Source: Neobacillus kokaensis
Lineage (GTDB): Bacteria > Bacillota > Bacilli > Bacillales > Cytobacillaceae
Direction: 5' to 3'
Assembly: GCF_014656545.1 (NCBI RefSeq)
Contig: NZ_BNDS01000009.1
Location: 1-64,000, forward strand
DNA length: 64,000 nucleotides
Shown: positions 43,752 to 51,944 of the stretch, piece after piece
Numbering within the stretch: the first letter of the stretch is position 1
How the letters are laid out: each line of letters opens with the position of its first letter
Translations under genes and position numbers: made by a program
The notes under the pieces: generated by a model
What the model saw: only the letters and a program-made list of their open reading frames with translations
Database searches by the model: none
What the model was told of the DNA's origin: nothing

Positions 43752-44051
43752 TTATTGTTCATGTGTCCAAGTAATTGACTCACCAGTCTTTGGACAATTT
43801 GGGAACTTGTCTCCTTGTTGAAGAACTACATGTTCCCCATGTTTATCTATATAATTTCCAGATTCTAAAACAGTTTCACCTGTTAGATGAGTGTGGCTTG
43901 CATGGGTCCAGGTTGTTGCCTTTCCTGTAACAGGGCAATTTGGAAATGTTGCGCCTTGACGAAGTTCCTTCTTTGTTCCACCTGAATCTATATATTGTCC
44001 AGATTCAATTACCGTTTCTCCAGTAAGGTGAAGATCAGAGAAGTTAGCCAT
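43752..44051 (-). CDS. YjzC-like protein with a tandem duplicated domain
   Basis: The 99 residues consist of two ~45-residue repeats: [20 protein letters not shown]... [15 protein letters not shown] (about 8-50) and [20 protein letters not shown]... [15 protein letters not shown] (about 55-97). Each has the pattern GxYxD..L..GDxFPNCP.TG..TTW seen in small YjzC-like bacillus proteins, with a single Cys per repeat. Function unknown; probably cytosolic or spore-associated. A start by AAGGAGGAATCAAT is clear. Flanked by csp cassettes 2 and 3. Confidence 0.65.
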   Translation of the reverse strand: MANFSDLHLTGETVIESGQYIDSGGTKKELRQGATFPNCPVTGKATTWTHASHTHLTGETVLESGNYIDKHGEHVVLQQGDKFPNCPKTGESITWTHEQ

Positions 44052-44410
44052 ATTGATTCCTCCTTGTTAATTCATTCTACAATAGTTATTTTTTCACTAA
44101 CTAATAGAAATATACTTTCCATAATGGTGGTCAGACTTTATTTATTTTCCTATATTCATCACAATTTGGTCATTAATGTTGGTGTTTGTGTTCGTGTTGA
44201 GTTGTAGAACAAATTACTGATTTATCATGAAAAAAAGGTGTCTTTTAGTGAAAAAGATTCATTAAAACCAATGATTATTGGGACGTGGAAGGGAGGGGGG
44301 AAGGATTAGAATCAGAACTGAAGTTCAGTTGTTATCAACTGATATTTCTCGTTATCCAATACAAGAGAACATGTATTTAATACATTATTTCTATTAACAA
44401 TTAGGGTTCC

Positions 44411-44562
44411 TTGCAAATAATTTCAAAAAATGCTATTTTAAAGAAGAATTATTTTTGTTCGGTGTAAAGGATAGTATTAGTAATAACTTTTCGTCTTGAT
44501 GATCACTGAGAGCAAGGATAGTAATACATTGTGTGTGCTTAGCACACTAGGAGGCGACAAAC
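44411..44562 (+). promoter_or_regulatory. csp cassette 3: promoter and leader
   Basis: TTGCAA (44411-44416), 17 bp, TATTTT (44434-44439), so the -10 box is slightly weaker than in the other copies. One extra base is in the hairpin before the ribosome site (GTGTGCTTAGCACAC), which makes it stronger. Confidence 0.75.
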
Positions 44563-44763
44563 ATGGAAAAAGGTAAAGTAAAATGGTTTAATGGCGAAAA
44601 AGGCTTTGGATTCATCGAACGTGATGGTGGAGAAGATGTATTCGTTCATTTCTCAGCTATCCAAGGCGAAGGGTACAAAACATTAGAAGAAGGTCAAGAA
44701 GTGACTTTTGATGTTGAGCAAGGTCAACGTGGAGCACAAGCAGCTAACGTTCGTAAAGCTTAA
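44563..44763 (+). CDS. cold-shock protein, cassette 3
   Basis: The 66 residues carry Asp at position 24 (IERDGG rather than IEREGG), next to RNP1; otherwise identical to cassette 2. Its gene lies 1.5 kb after cassette 2 in the same direction. The stronger pre-SD hairpin and weaker -10 suggest lower or more temperature-sensitive expression, which is inference. Confidence 0.95.
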   Translation: MEKGKVKWFNGEKGFGFIERDGGEDVFVHFSAIQGEGYKTLEEGQEVTFDVEQGQRGAQAANVRKA

Positions 44764-44781
44764 TTATAATGCCAAACATGG

Positions 44782-44860
44782 ACAGACTCTTTTTAGAGTC
44801 TGTTATTTATTTTTCTAAGAAAAACAAATAACCCCACTCACTTATGAGCAGGGTACTTGA
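44782..44860 (+). terminator. csp cassette 3 double terminator
   Basis: ACAGACTCT (44782-44790) / AGAGTCTGT (44795-44803) then TATTTATTTTT, and the CCCCACTCA/TGAGCAGGG stem near 44832-44855. Confidence 0.8.
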
Positions 44861-45096
44861 AAACGGTAAATCAAATGGTAAACCAAGTGTAGCATATAAA
44901 TTGTGAATCACCTAATTTTCTTGTATTTTTTTTAGAGGAAAACTCTGTGGGCAACATAGAAACAGACTGAAACAATTAAATGTGCTATGATTGTAGGATC
45001 ACTTTTTCTGAATGTGTTAGCGAAGCAGGTTAATAAAAAAGGAAATTTCGTGTATCAAAGAGGTTGCTCAACCTAGAAAAATATTGGGGTGATGAT

Positions 45097-45252
45097 TTGA
45101 GTAAAGCTAAGAGTAAAGGCGGAACAGGCAGAGGTACAGGCAAGAAGGGATGGAATCGTTGGCAAGCTAGTGCCAACAAATCAAAGAGTGCCAAACCTTA
45201 TATAAGTAAAGGGACAAAAAAAACGGACGGTGAAAATGACCGCCAGCCATAG
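45097..45252 (+). CDS. small basic DUF3934-like protein
   Basis: This 51-residue protein reads MSKAKSKGGTGRGTGKKGWN and continues with RWQASANKSKSAKPYISKGT. It is strongly basic and Gly/Lys-rich, and matches the DUF3934 family as I recall it (short bacillus proteins with KGWNRW). TTG 45097 is chosen because TTGGGGTGATGAT precedes it; eleven upstream codons lack a site. Its charge suggests nucleic-acid binding. A right-block repeat copy (about 45018-45050) precedes it. Confidence 0.65.
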   Translation: MSKAKSKGGTGRGTGKKGWNRWQASANKSKSAKPYISKGTKKTDGENDRQP

Positions 45253-45458
45253 TGATGACTTCATCTTGTATTAATCCTCTGTCACTACAAAAATTAATTG
45301 ATGGAGCCAAGTCCGGTTACCAATAGGTTATGGAAGTAGTCAGAAGTAAATATCCTAAAGGTATATTGGATATTCTCTTTTCTATATAAAAAGAGACCAT
45401 TGTTCAATTGAATGGTTACAGGTAGAAAGAAAAATTTAAAAGTGAGTAGGCGTAAAAC

Positions 45459-45827
45459 ATGATTGAGGTAAAAAAATCTCCACTAAGTGATGGAGAATTC
45501 AATAGAGGGGTATTTGCTACCTGTGATATCAAAAAAGGAGAGCTTTTACACGAAGCACCTGTCATTTCTTATCCAAACGACCAGCATCGATATATTGAGC
45601 AAACCTTACTCGCTGATTACACTTTCGAGTATGGAAAAAATCATTCTGCAATCCTTCTTGGTTATGGAATATTGTTTAACCATTCGTATGAACCTAATGC
45701 AATTTATGAGATTAATTTTAAAAAGGAAACCTTTGACTTCTATGCTCACACAGATATAAAAGCAGGAGAAGAGATTCTAATCAATTACAATGGCGATGTT
45801 GATAACAAAGATCCATTGTGGTTTTAA
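45459..45827 (+). CDS. SET-domain protein
   Basis: The 122-residue protein is a minimal SET domain: RGVFATCDIKKGELLHEAPVI (SET-I start), GYGILFNHSYEPNAIYE with the NHSxxPNA motif, and IKAGEEILINYNGD with the catalytic-fold Tyr. SET domains are S-adenosylmethionine-dependent lysine methyltransferases; small bacterial versions like this are found in bacilli and their targets are not known. The pseudoknot residues are present, so it looks active. No neighbouring partner is obvious. The ATG follows GAGTAGGCG weakly. Confidence 0.8.
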   Translation: MIEVKKSPLSDGEFNRGVFATCDIKKGELLHEAPVISYPNDQHRYIEQTLLADYTFEYGKNHSAILLGYGILFNHSYEPNAIYEINFKKETFDFYAHTDIKAGEEILINYNGDVDNKDPLWF

Positions 45828-46070
45828 TCAGGAATGAAAAGGAAAGCAAAATATTCAAAATAGGGTTGTTGTTTAATGAACAACACAGGGATTCAGCAGT
45901 GCTGGATTGTTTCTAGTACTTCTCTTTATATTATCAAAATTAGTCTTATATCCTACAATCCCGGAATAATTTTAAAAAATAATAGCGATTGATCCAAATA
46001 AAGTAACTAACATTTTCTTTAACTCCCCTTAATATATATGAACCGATCGTTAACGAAAGGGGTAAGTTAA

Positions 46071-46841
46071 ATGAATCGGTCCAATTTACGTATTATTGAT
46101 CTTAGTGTACCGCTGGATAACGCAGCGAAAGAGCCTTTTCCTCCTAGGATTGAATATGAAACGCATGAACAAGGGGCCTTACAGGCGGCGAAAGTTTTAG
46201 GCTTAAAACCAAGTGATTTTCCAGATCGCGCAGCATGGGCCGTTGAAACGGTTACGCTGACAACACATACGGGTACCCATATTGATGCACCCTGGCATTA
46301 TGCCAATACCACCGCAGGCAAACCCTCAAGAACAATTGATACCTTGCCGCTTGAATGGTTTTACGGGAATGGAGTTCTTTTCGACTTCAGTAATCAACCT
46401 CCAGGCTACGAAATTCAGGTGGAAGACTTTGAAAAACAGTTGAATGAAATGGACTATGAGTTACAGCCTTATGATATTGTCTTGGTCCGAACGGATGCCG
46501 ACAAAAAATACTATCAAGAAAATTATGCTGCTATTCATGCCGGTGTTTCAGCGGAGGCAACGAGATGGTTAATCCAAAAGGGGATTAAGGTAATGGGGAC
46601 AGACGGATGGGGCTGGGATATCCCGTTGTACAACCAGGCTGAGGACTATAAGAAAAATCCACGTGATGGTGTCCTGTGGGCGGCCCATTATGTAGGAAAA
46701 GAAGCAGAGTATTGTCAGATAGAAAAGCTGGCAAACCTTGACCTGCTGCCAAAAAGATTTGGTTTTAAAGTCGCCGTGTTTCCGATAAAAATTAAAGGTG
46801 CAAGCGCCGGCTGGGCAAGACCAGTCGCTATTTTTGAGTAA
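46071..46841 (+). CDS. cyclase-family hydrolase, second paralogue
   Basis: The 256 residues hold TTHTGTHIDAPWHYANTT (HxGTHxDxxxH, metal site, about 64-81), IVLVRTDADKKYYQENYAA and VMGTDGWGWDIPLYNQAEDY, as in kynurenine formamidase or cyclic amide hydrolases of PF04199. It is closer to the classic short family than the protein at 26839. It stands alone, with AAAGGGGTAAGTTAA before the ATG and a convergent terminator after it. Substrate unknown; no kynurenine genes are near. Confidence 0.8.
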   Translation: MNRSNLRIIDLSVPLDNAAKEPFPPRIEYETHEQGALQAAKVLGLKPSDFPDRAAWAVETVTLTTHTGTHIDAPWHYANTTAGKPSRTIDTLPLEWFYGNGVLFDFSNQPPGYEIQVEDFEKQLNEMDYELQPYDIVLVRTDADKKYYQENYAAIHAGVSAEATRWLIQKGIKVMGTDGWGWDIPLYNQAEDYKKNPRDGVLWAAHYVGKEAEYCQIEKLANLDLLPKRFGFKVAVFPIKIKGASAGWARPVAIFE

Positions 46842-46891
46842 AAAATTTGATGGTTTAATAAGCCAATAACTTGTTGAAAAAAGTAAAAAAT

Positions 46892-46932
46892 GGCGGTTTC
46901 TGTGGGTATTGAATATCCACAAATAAACCGCC
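46892..46932. terminator. bidirectional terminator
   Basis: GGCGGTTT (46892-46899) / AAACCGCC (46925-46932), with an inner TGTGG/CCACA stem. It separates the cyclase gene from the convergent SRPBCC gene. Confidence 0.7.
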
Positions 46933-46975
46933 TATTATTTTGATGAAAAATATTCATGATTAAATGGAGAAAATT

Positions 46976-47401
46976 TTAATTGTATGTTTGCTCTACGTAT
47001 TTTTTAAAATTATTTAAAATCGCCTGCCACCCTTGTTGTTGTAACTCAATTGAATTCGTAGTCTCAGCATCAAAAGTTTCAATTACTTCTGTTTCGTTTC
47101 CTCGGTCGTTAAAAGTGATTTTCACTTTTCTTCCATCCGCCATTGTATAAGAAATTAACTTATGTAGTTTTATTTCATCATAAACTCCTTCAAAATCGAA
47201 ACCAAAACTACCATCTTTGGCTTCCATTCTTGAAATGAACTTCCCGCCCTCTCTTAAATCATTTTCAGCAAAAGGGGAGTGCCATTCATCTGAAGCAAAG
47301 TTCCATTTTGTCATATGAGTGGGTTCTGTCCAGTATTCCCATACTTTTTCAACAGGTGCTTGAACAGTTGTTTCTACTGTAATTTCTTTAAATATTTCCA
47401 T
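46976..47401 (-). CDS. SRPBCC (AHSA1-like) protein
   Basis: The 141-residue protein reads EIFKEITVETTVQAPVEKVW then EYWTEPTHMTKWNFASDEWH, with GGKFISRMEAKDGSFGFDFEGVYDEI and a C-terminal GWQAILNNFKKYVEQ helix. This is the AHA1/START-like hydrophobic-cavity fold. ATG 47401 follows AAGGAGGCAGATT, so the 16 residues upstream should be dropped. The ligand is unknown. Confidence 0.82.
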   Translation of the reverse strand: MEIFKEITVETTVQAPVEKVWEYWTEPTHMTKWNFASDEWHSPFAENDLREGGKFISRMEAKDGSFGFDFEGVYDEIKLHKLISYTMADGRKVKITFNDRGNETEVIETFDAETTNSIELQQQGWQAILNNFKKYVEQTYN

Positions 47402-47653
47402 TAATCTGCCTCCTTGTAAAAATAAACATTTTAAACAATTTGTTTCCAAACGTTACCAAGATATATTATAATGTGTTTCGAAAAGAAAATCTATTCTGAA
47501 AAAGTATGGGATAGGTAACTAAAGAAACATTAGAAAACCTATTCTTTAGACCTGTAAAATTTGAGTTGTAGCTAATTACACTAAACTTTCAGTTTAATGG
47601 AACTTGCGGTTATGATTTTTGGTTACATGAGGTTAGAGATTAGGGGGGAGTCA

Positions 47654-48352
47654 ATGAAAAGAATAAAAGGGTTAGTGTATAGTACTATTGTAATTTTAAT
47701 TGTAGTAGGGTGGTTTACAATTCAAAAAATCACAGATGACACTTATGAAGGGATGTCCATTATTCCTGAACAAACCAAGGATGTCCCTTTATTTAAAGGC
47801 TTGAAACCAACAGAACATAAATATGTAATGGAAGGAAATCACTGGAAGGATATTTACAATTTTTATTCTATGGAACTTCCGAAGTATGGTTGGAAACTTG
47901 ATTATGAACAAAAATCATCAAATGAAGATGTAAATGGTTTTATATCCGGATGGCGAAAAAACGGATTAGAATGGGAGTTATATATTTCGGCAGACTATTT
48001 TAAAATGACTAACCGAACTGAAGTTATTTTTGATAAAACTTCTATTGGGCATGCAACAACTTGGATTTATAAAGTTCCAACAAGTATCTGTATCTACCAA
48101 AGTTCTTCTGAGGAACGTTGTTCTGTAATAAAAGACAGAACCAAAATAAAAGGAATTGTTCGTTTTATCAATGACGCTATTGATTGGGATAAGGAAGTTT
48201 TTCCTCGTGAAAAAACAAGTATTATTGACACTGGGGATATACAAATTAATGTGTTGCATGAAGACGAAAAAGAAATTTATCTTCAATCGGAAAAGGGTAC
48301 AAAAATAGCAAAACCTGAACAAGAATTCTTTAAACTTTTGAATCTTAAATGA
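47654..48352 (+). CDS. hypothetical membrane-anchored protein
   Basis: The 232-residue protein has one N-terminal helix (LVYSTIVILIVVGWFTIQKI) after MKRIKG, then an extracellular part with IPEQTKDVPLFKGLKPTEHK, SMELPKYGWKLDYEQKSSNE and GWRKNGLEWELYISADYF. The middle resembles the small DUF-type lipoprotein domain where KYGW...L follows a helix, but I cannot name the family. GGGGGGAGTCA precedes ATG 47654. It lies between a divergent SRPBCC gene and csp cassette 4. Confidence 0.6.
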   Translation: MKRIKGLVYSTIVILIVVGWFTIQKITDDTYEGMSIIPEQTKDVPLFKGLKPTEHKYVMEGNHWKDIYNFYSMELPKYGWKLDYEQKSSNEDVNGFISGWRKNGLEWELYISADYFKMTNRTEVIFDKTSIGHATTWIYKVPTSICIYQSSSEERCSVIKDRTKIKGIVRFINDAIDWDKEVFPREKTSIIDTGDIQINVLHEDEKEIYLQSEKGTKIAKPEQEFFKLLNLK

Positions 48353-48483
48353 TATATTTCTTCTTCGACTAAGATTGTGAAGAAGAGTTAGTAGACTATC
48401 CAGACTTAATACTTTTTGTATCATTTAAAAATGCAATTCAAAAATATACTTCCAAAAAGAGTGAGAATAGATCCTATAAATAC

Positions 48484-48520
48484 TTTGTGAACGAATGTAC
48501 TTAAAAAAGGGATTAGTTGA
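48484..48520. repeat. degenerate left-block repeat copy
   Basis: TTTGTGAACGAATGTACTTA followed by AAAAAGGGATTAGTTGAA resembles the repeat's left block, directly abutting csp cassette 4. Confidence 0.3.
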
Positions 48521-48533
48521 AAGATCAGATTCC

Positions 48534-48684
48534 TTGCAAACTTTTTCTAAAAATGCTATTATAAAGAAGAATTATTTTTGTTCGGTGTAAAGGATAGTAT
48601 AAGTAAAAACTTTTCGTCTTGATGATCACTGAGAGCAAGGATAGTAATACATTGTGTGTGATAGCACACTAGGAGGCAACAAAC
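48534..48684 (+). promoter_or_regulatory. csp cassette 4: promoter and leader
   Basis: TTGCAA (48534-48539), 17 bp, TATTAT (48557-48562), followed by the conserved leader and AGGAGG. Confidence 0.8.
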
Positions 48685-48885
48685 ATGGAAAAAGGTAAAG
48701 TAAAATGGTTTAATGGCGAAAAAGGCTTCGGATTCATCGAACGTGAAGGTGGAGAAGATGTATTCGTTCATTTCTCAGCTATCCAAGGCGAAGGGTACAA
48801 ATCATTAGAAGAAGGTCAAGAAGTGACTTTTGATGTTGAGCAAGGTCAACGTGGTGCACAAGCAGCTAACGTTCGTAAAGCTTAA
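48685..48885 (+). CDS. cold-shock protein, cassette 4
   Basis: The 66-residue protein has Ser at position 41 (YKSLEEG instead of YKTLEEG); otherwise it equals cassette 2. Both RNP motifs are intact. It is the last of the four copies, 3.9 kb beyond cassette 3. Confidence 0.95.
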   Translation: MEKGKVKWFNGEKGFGFIEREGGEDVFVHFSAIQGEGYKSLEEGQEVTFDVEQGQRGAQAANVRKA

Positions 48886-48901
48886 TTATAATGCAAACAT
48901 G

Positions 48902-48985
48902 AACAGACTCTTTTTTTAGAGTCTGTTTTTTTATTTATCAAAAAAAAATAAAAAACCCCACTCACTTATGAGCAGGGAAAATGAA
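48902..48985 (+). terminator. csp cassette 4 double terminator
   Basis: AACAGACTCT (48902-48911) / AGAGTCTGTT (48918-48927) with TTTTTTATT, then CCCCACTCA/TGAGCAGGG near 48956-48979. Confidence 0.85.
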
Positions 48986-49222
48986 AACAGTAAATCAAAT
49001 GGTAAATACAATAGTAACATATAATTTGTAGGATTCATAATTTTATCACCTAAACTTAAAGAATCTGCTAAATATAGATAACAAAATAGTGATAAATCTG
49101 AGATTATTGAATTAAATTAAAAGATGCTTTGTTTAAAATAACGGGCAAAGCCTTTTTCTTATTTAAGAAACAGAGCAGGAAAAATCAATAAGAGTAACTT
49201 GAAACGTTATAGGGGAGGCGGA

Positions 49223-49336
49223 ATGATGGGAAACCATCAATTCCGTGCGGAGCAGGAGAAAAGCTGGAGATACTATCAATGTCATACCTATTTCCAACAT
49301 ATACGGAACAAGGTTTTGCGTCCTTTTTCCTTTTAG
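49223..49336 (+). CDS. possible 37-residue small protein
   Basis: ATG 49223 follows a good AGGGGAGGCGGA and opens MMGNHQFRAEQEKSWRYYQC, ending FSF-stop. There is no recognised family and no membrane segment. It lies right after a palindromic repeat copy (about 49127-49190). The ribosome site is the only positive evidence. Confidence 0.3.
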   Translation: MMGNHQFRAEQEKSWRYYQCHTYFQHIRNKVLRPFSF

Positions 49337-49356
49337 GGCTATATAGTCAAATAAAT

Positions 49357-49400
49357 AAATCCCAACTTCTTAATTATGACACTGAGAAATTGGGATTTTA
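49357..49400 (-). terminator. terminator of the LysR gene
   Basis: AAATCCCAA.TTCT (49357-49370) pairs with AGAA.TTGGGATTT (49385-49398), with one mismatch. On the minus strand it follows the stop codon and ends in TTTATTTATTT. Confidence 0.55.
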
Positions 49401-49415
49401 AATACTGAAATATCC

Positions 49416-50315
49416 CTAATGCTGTAAATCTGCGTTTTGCTGGAGATACCCCGTTAACAGTTTAGTGAAGTTTTGAGCAGTTTTTGATAGATAATGATTC
49501 TTCAGCCATATTAAGCCAGTATTTGCAGATATCTCTGTATCTGTAATTTTGAAAGCCTGGATATTGTAGTTTTTGTATTGCTTAATGACGGTTTCTGGAA
49601 CAATTGCATCTCCTAATTGACAAGCGACTAAATCTAATAAAAGGGAGATATCAGAGCACTCGGCAATAATGTTCGGATGTAGTTGAGCTTTCGAAAATGC
49701 TTCCATAATCATATAATAAACTCCCAATCCTTCTGTACTCGGTAAAATCAAAGGGTGGTTTTGAATGTCAGCAAGCATAACCTGATCATTAAAAAGCTGC
49801 TTTTTATTGGAAGTAATAAAGTAAAAAGGTTCTGTATATAGATGGATAGTTGAAAAATCATCTAATCCGAGCGGTAATCGTATAATCGCCAGCTCAACAA
49901 TCCGGTCTCTCACTAATTGGCAAAGATGAGATGACTCATTTTGATGAATTTTATAGGTAACCTTAGGATATTTTTTGTGATATTGGTGAAGCAACTCAGG
50001 TAAACCGACTACCGAAAAAGTATTGATACCTATCGTCAGTCTTCCGCTTCCCCCGTTTCCGACTTCCTTTACCTCCATTCTGGCTTCTTCCATTAACTGA
50101 GTCATTTGCAGAGCATACTTATATAAGGCTTTTCCTGCTTCCGTCACTCCTAAATATTTCCCATTTCTCTCTATTAATTTCGTTCCTAATTCATCTTCCA
50201 TAGTTTTCAATTGCTGGCTTAGCGGTGGCTGGGAAATATGAAGCCTTTCAGCCGCAGCAGAAATTTTTCTTTCTTCTACAATTGCTATGAAATATCGCAG
50301 TTGTCTAATGTCCAT
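49416..50315 (-). CDS. LysR-family transcriptional regulator
   Basis: The 299 residues show the LysR winged helix at the start (MDIRQLRYFIAIVEERKISA then RLHISQPPLSQQLKTMEDEL) and a periplasmic-binding-like effector domain (TIGINTFSVVGLPELLHQYHKKYPKVTYKIH). Divergent from the deaminase gene at 50503 with 187 bp between them, the usual arrangement for a LysR activator and its target. A TATTACGTAATA palindrome in the gap is a likely operator. Confidence 0.9.
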   Translation of the reverse strand: MDIRQLRYFIAIVEERKISAAAERLHISQPPLSQQLKTMEDELGTKLIERNGKYLGVTEAGKALYKYALQMTQLMEEARMEVKEVGNGGSGRLTIGINTFSVVGLPELLHQYHKKYPKVTYKIHQNESSHLCQLVRDRIVELAIIRLPLGLDDFSTIHLYTEPFYFITSNKKQLFNDQVMLADIQNHPLILPSTEGLGVYYMIMEAFSKAQLHPNIIAECSDISLLLDLVACQLGDAIVPETVIKQYKNYNIQAFKITDTEISANTGLIWLKNHYLSKTAQNFTKLLTGYLQQNADLQH

Positions 50316-50381
50316 TAGCGGAAAAACCCCCTTACTATATGAAAAACCTAAGTAAAATTAATTTTTTTTATATTTTTCATA

Positions 50382-50393
50382 TATTACGTAATA
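50382..50393. promoter_or_regulatory. probable LysR operator
   Basis: TATTACGTAATA is a perfect 12-bp palindrome between the divergent LysR and deaminase genes, and it contains the T-N(n)-A form expected of LysR sites. Confidence 0.5.
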
Positions 50394-50502
50394 AGATATC
50401 ATAATTTTAGCTGAAAAGAAATTTCTCGTAACGGTTTGAAACCGCGATGCATTTTTAAGAAAAATCATATTTCATATTTAATTTCTCAAGGAGTGTTTTT
50501 AA

Positions 50503-50964
50503 ATGAGTCATGAAGAATATATGAAATTGGCAATCGAGTTAGCTTACGACAATACCAAAAATAAAAATGGAAAACCATTTGGTGCGGTGATTGTAAAAGA
50601 TGGTGAGATTGTTGCGAAGGGAGTAAATGATGTTCTCAAAACACACGATCCCACTGCGCATGCTGAACTTCTAGCTATCCGTCAGGCTTGTCGCACTCTT
50701 GGTACACCTGATCTGTCCGACTGTGAACTATACGCAAGCGGAGAGCCGTGTCCGATGTGTTTAAGCGCCATTTACTGGGCGAACCTTAAACATGTGTATT
50801 TTTCCTATACTGCACAAGAGGAAGAAGAAATTGGATTAGGAACGAAATACGTTTATCAGGAAATAGCTCTTCCAATTGAACAACGAGACATTAAATTAAT
50901 AAAGCTGGATAAATATCCTAATGAGAAAAATCCTTTTGCTCTTTGGGAAGAAAAGAATAAATAA
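50503..50964 (+). CDS. guanine deaminase-like nucleoside/base deaminase
   Basis: The 153-residue protein has the zinc-binding deaminase motifs THDPTAHAELLAIRQAC (HAE) and SGEPCPMCLSAIYWANLKHVYF (PCxxC), and follows Bacillus GuaD in length and layout, including GKPFGAVIVKDGEIVAKGVN. GuaD converts guanine to xanthine in purine catabolism. A tRNA adenosine deaminase is less likely since the C-terminal part FALWEEKNK is GuaD-like. AAGGAGTGTTTTTAA precedes the ATG. The divergent LysR gene probably regulates it. Confidence 0.8.
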   Translation: MSHEEYMKLAIELAYDNTKNKNGKPFGAVIVKDGEIVAKGVNDVLKTHDPTAHAELLAIRQACRTLGTPDLSDCELYASGEPCPMCLSAIYWANLKHVYFSYTAQEEEEIGLGTKYVYQEIALPIEQRDIKLIKLDKYPNEKNPFALWEEKNK

Positions 50965-51076
50965 CATATTTAACGAGACACGTTTTCCGAGAGAAAAGGA
51001 TGCAAAATAAAAAAATTCCACTCCTCATGGAAAAAGAGCTAAGCATCAACAATATTTGAATAGAGGCGAATATTTT

Positions 51077-51787
51077 ATGTGGAAGTGGATGATGGCATTT
51101 ATCGGATGTATTCTCTTGCTTCAAGGTTGTTTTTCAAACATTGAAGGCGAACCAAAAAAACAGGAAAAGGAGAAGGAAATCATGAGTGAAGGCATAAATA
51201 AACAGTTGCTTCAAGCAGCGGAACATAGTGATGCAGACACCATAAGCAAACTTATTAAGAAGGGGGCCAATATCAACGCACAGGATTCAAAAGGAAGGAC
51301 TGCCACTATGATTGCGACCTATAACAATGATGTAGAAACCGCAAAAGTACTGATCAAGGCAGGGGCGGATGTGAACATTAGGGATGATATGAAAAACAAT
51401 CCCTTCCTCTATGCTGGTGCAGAAGGATATATAAATATTCTAAAACTTACGATTGAAGCTGGGGCAGACCCGGCGATTACAAACCGCTATGGAGGTACTG
51501 CTTTAATCCCTGCCTCAGAACATGGTTATGTGGACGTAGTAAAAGAACTTATCACGCATACGGATATTGATGTGAATCATGTCAATAATCTTGGCTGGAC
51601 AGCATTATTAGAAGCGATTATTTTGAATAATGGAGACGATAAGCAGCAGCAAACGGTGCAATTGCTGATAGAGCATGGGGCGGATGTGAACATTCCAGAC
51701 AATAATAAGGTGACTCCTTTACAGCATGCTCGTAAAAAAGGCTTTAAAGAGATTGAAAAAATTTTATTAAAAGCAGGGGCAAAATAG
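51077..51787 (+). CDS. ankyrin-repeat lipoprotein
   Basis: The 236-residue protein starts with a lipoprotein signal (WKWMMAFIGCILLLQGC, lipobox LLQG-C) and a charged linker, then five or so ankyrin repeats: LLQAAEHSDADTISKLIKKG, RTATMIATYNNDVETAKVLI, GGTALIPASEHGYVDVVKEL, GWTALLEAIILNN and VTPLQHARKKGFKEIEKIL. It is likely a surface protein-binding module. ATG 51077 follows GAGGCGAATATTTT. Its neighbours are the guaD-like gene and an exporter; there is no clear functional link. Confidence 0.82.
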   Translation: MWKWMMAFIGCILLLQGCFSNIEGEPKKQEKEKEIMSEGINKQLLQAAEHSDADTISKLIKKGANINAQDSKGRTATMIATYNNDVETAKVLIKAGADVNIRDDMKNNPFLYAGAEGYINILKLTIEAGADPAITNRYGGTALIPASEHGYVDVVKELITHTDIDVNHVNNLGWTALLEAIILNNGDDKQQQTVQLLIEHGADVNIPDNNKVTPLQHARKKGFKEIEKILLKAGAK

Positions 51788-51944
51788 CCAGTATGTATAA
51801 AATTCCAACGGAGATATTTTCAAACGGACTGGTCGTTTTGTAGAAGCTATTGCGAGAAGGACTAAAAGTATAGCTATAGATGTTCAAAGGAAATATCGCT
51901 CGGGCTCGCTTTAAACGAAGTAAAAAAATGTAGGAGAAAAATTC

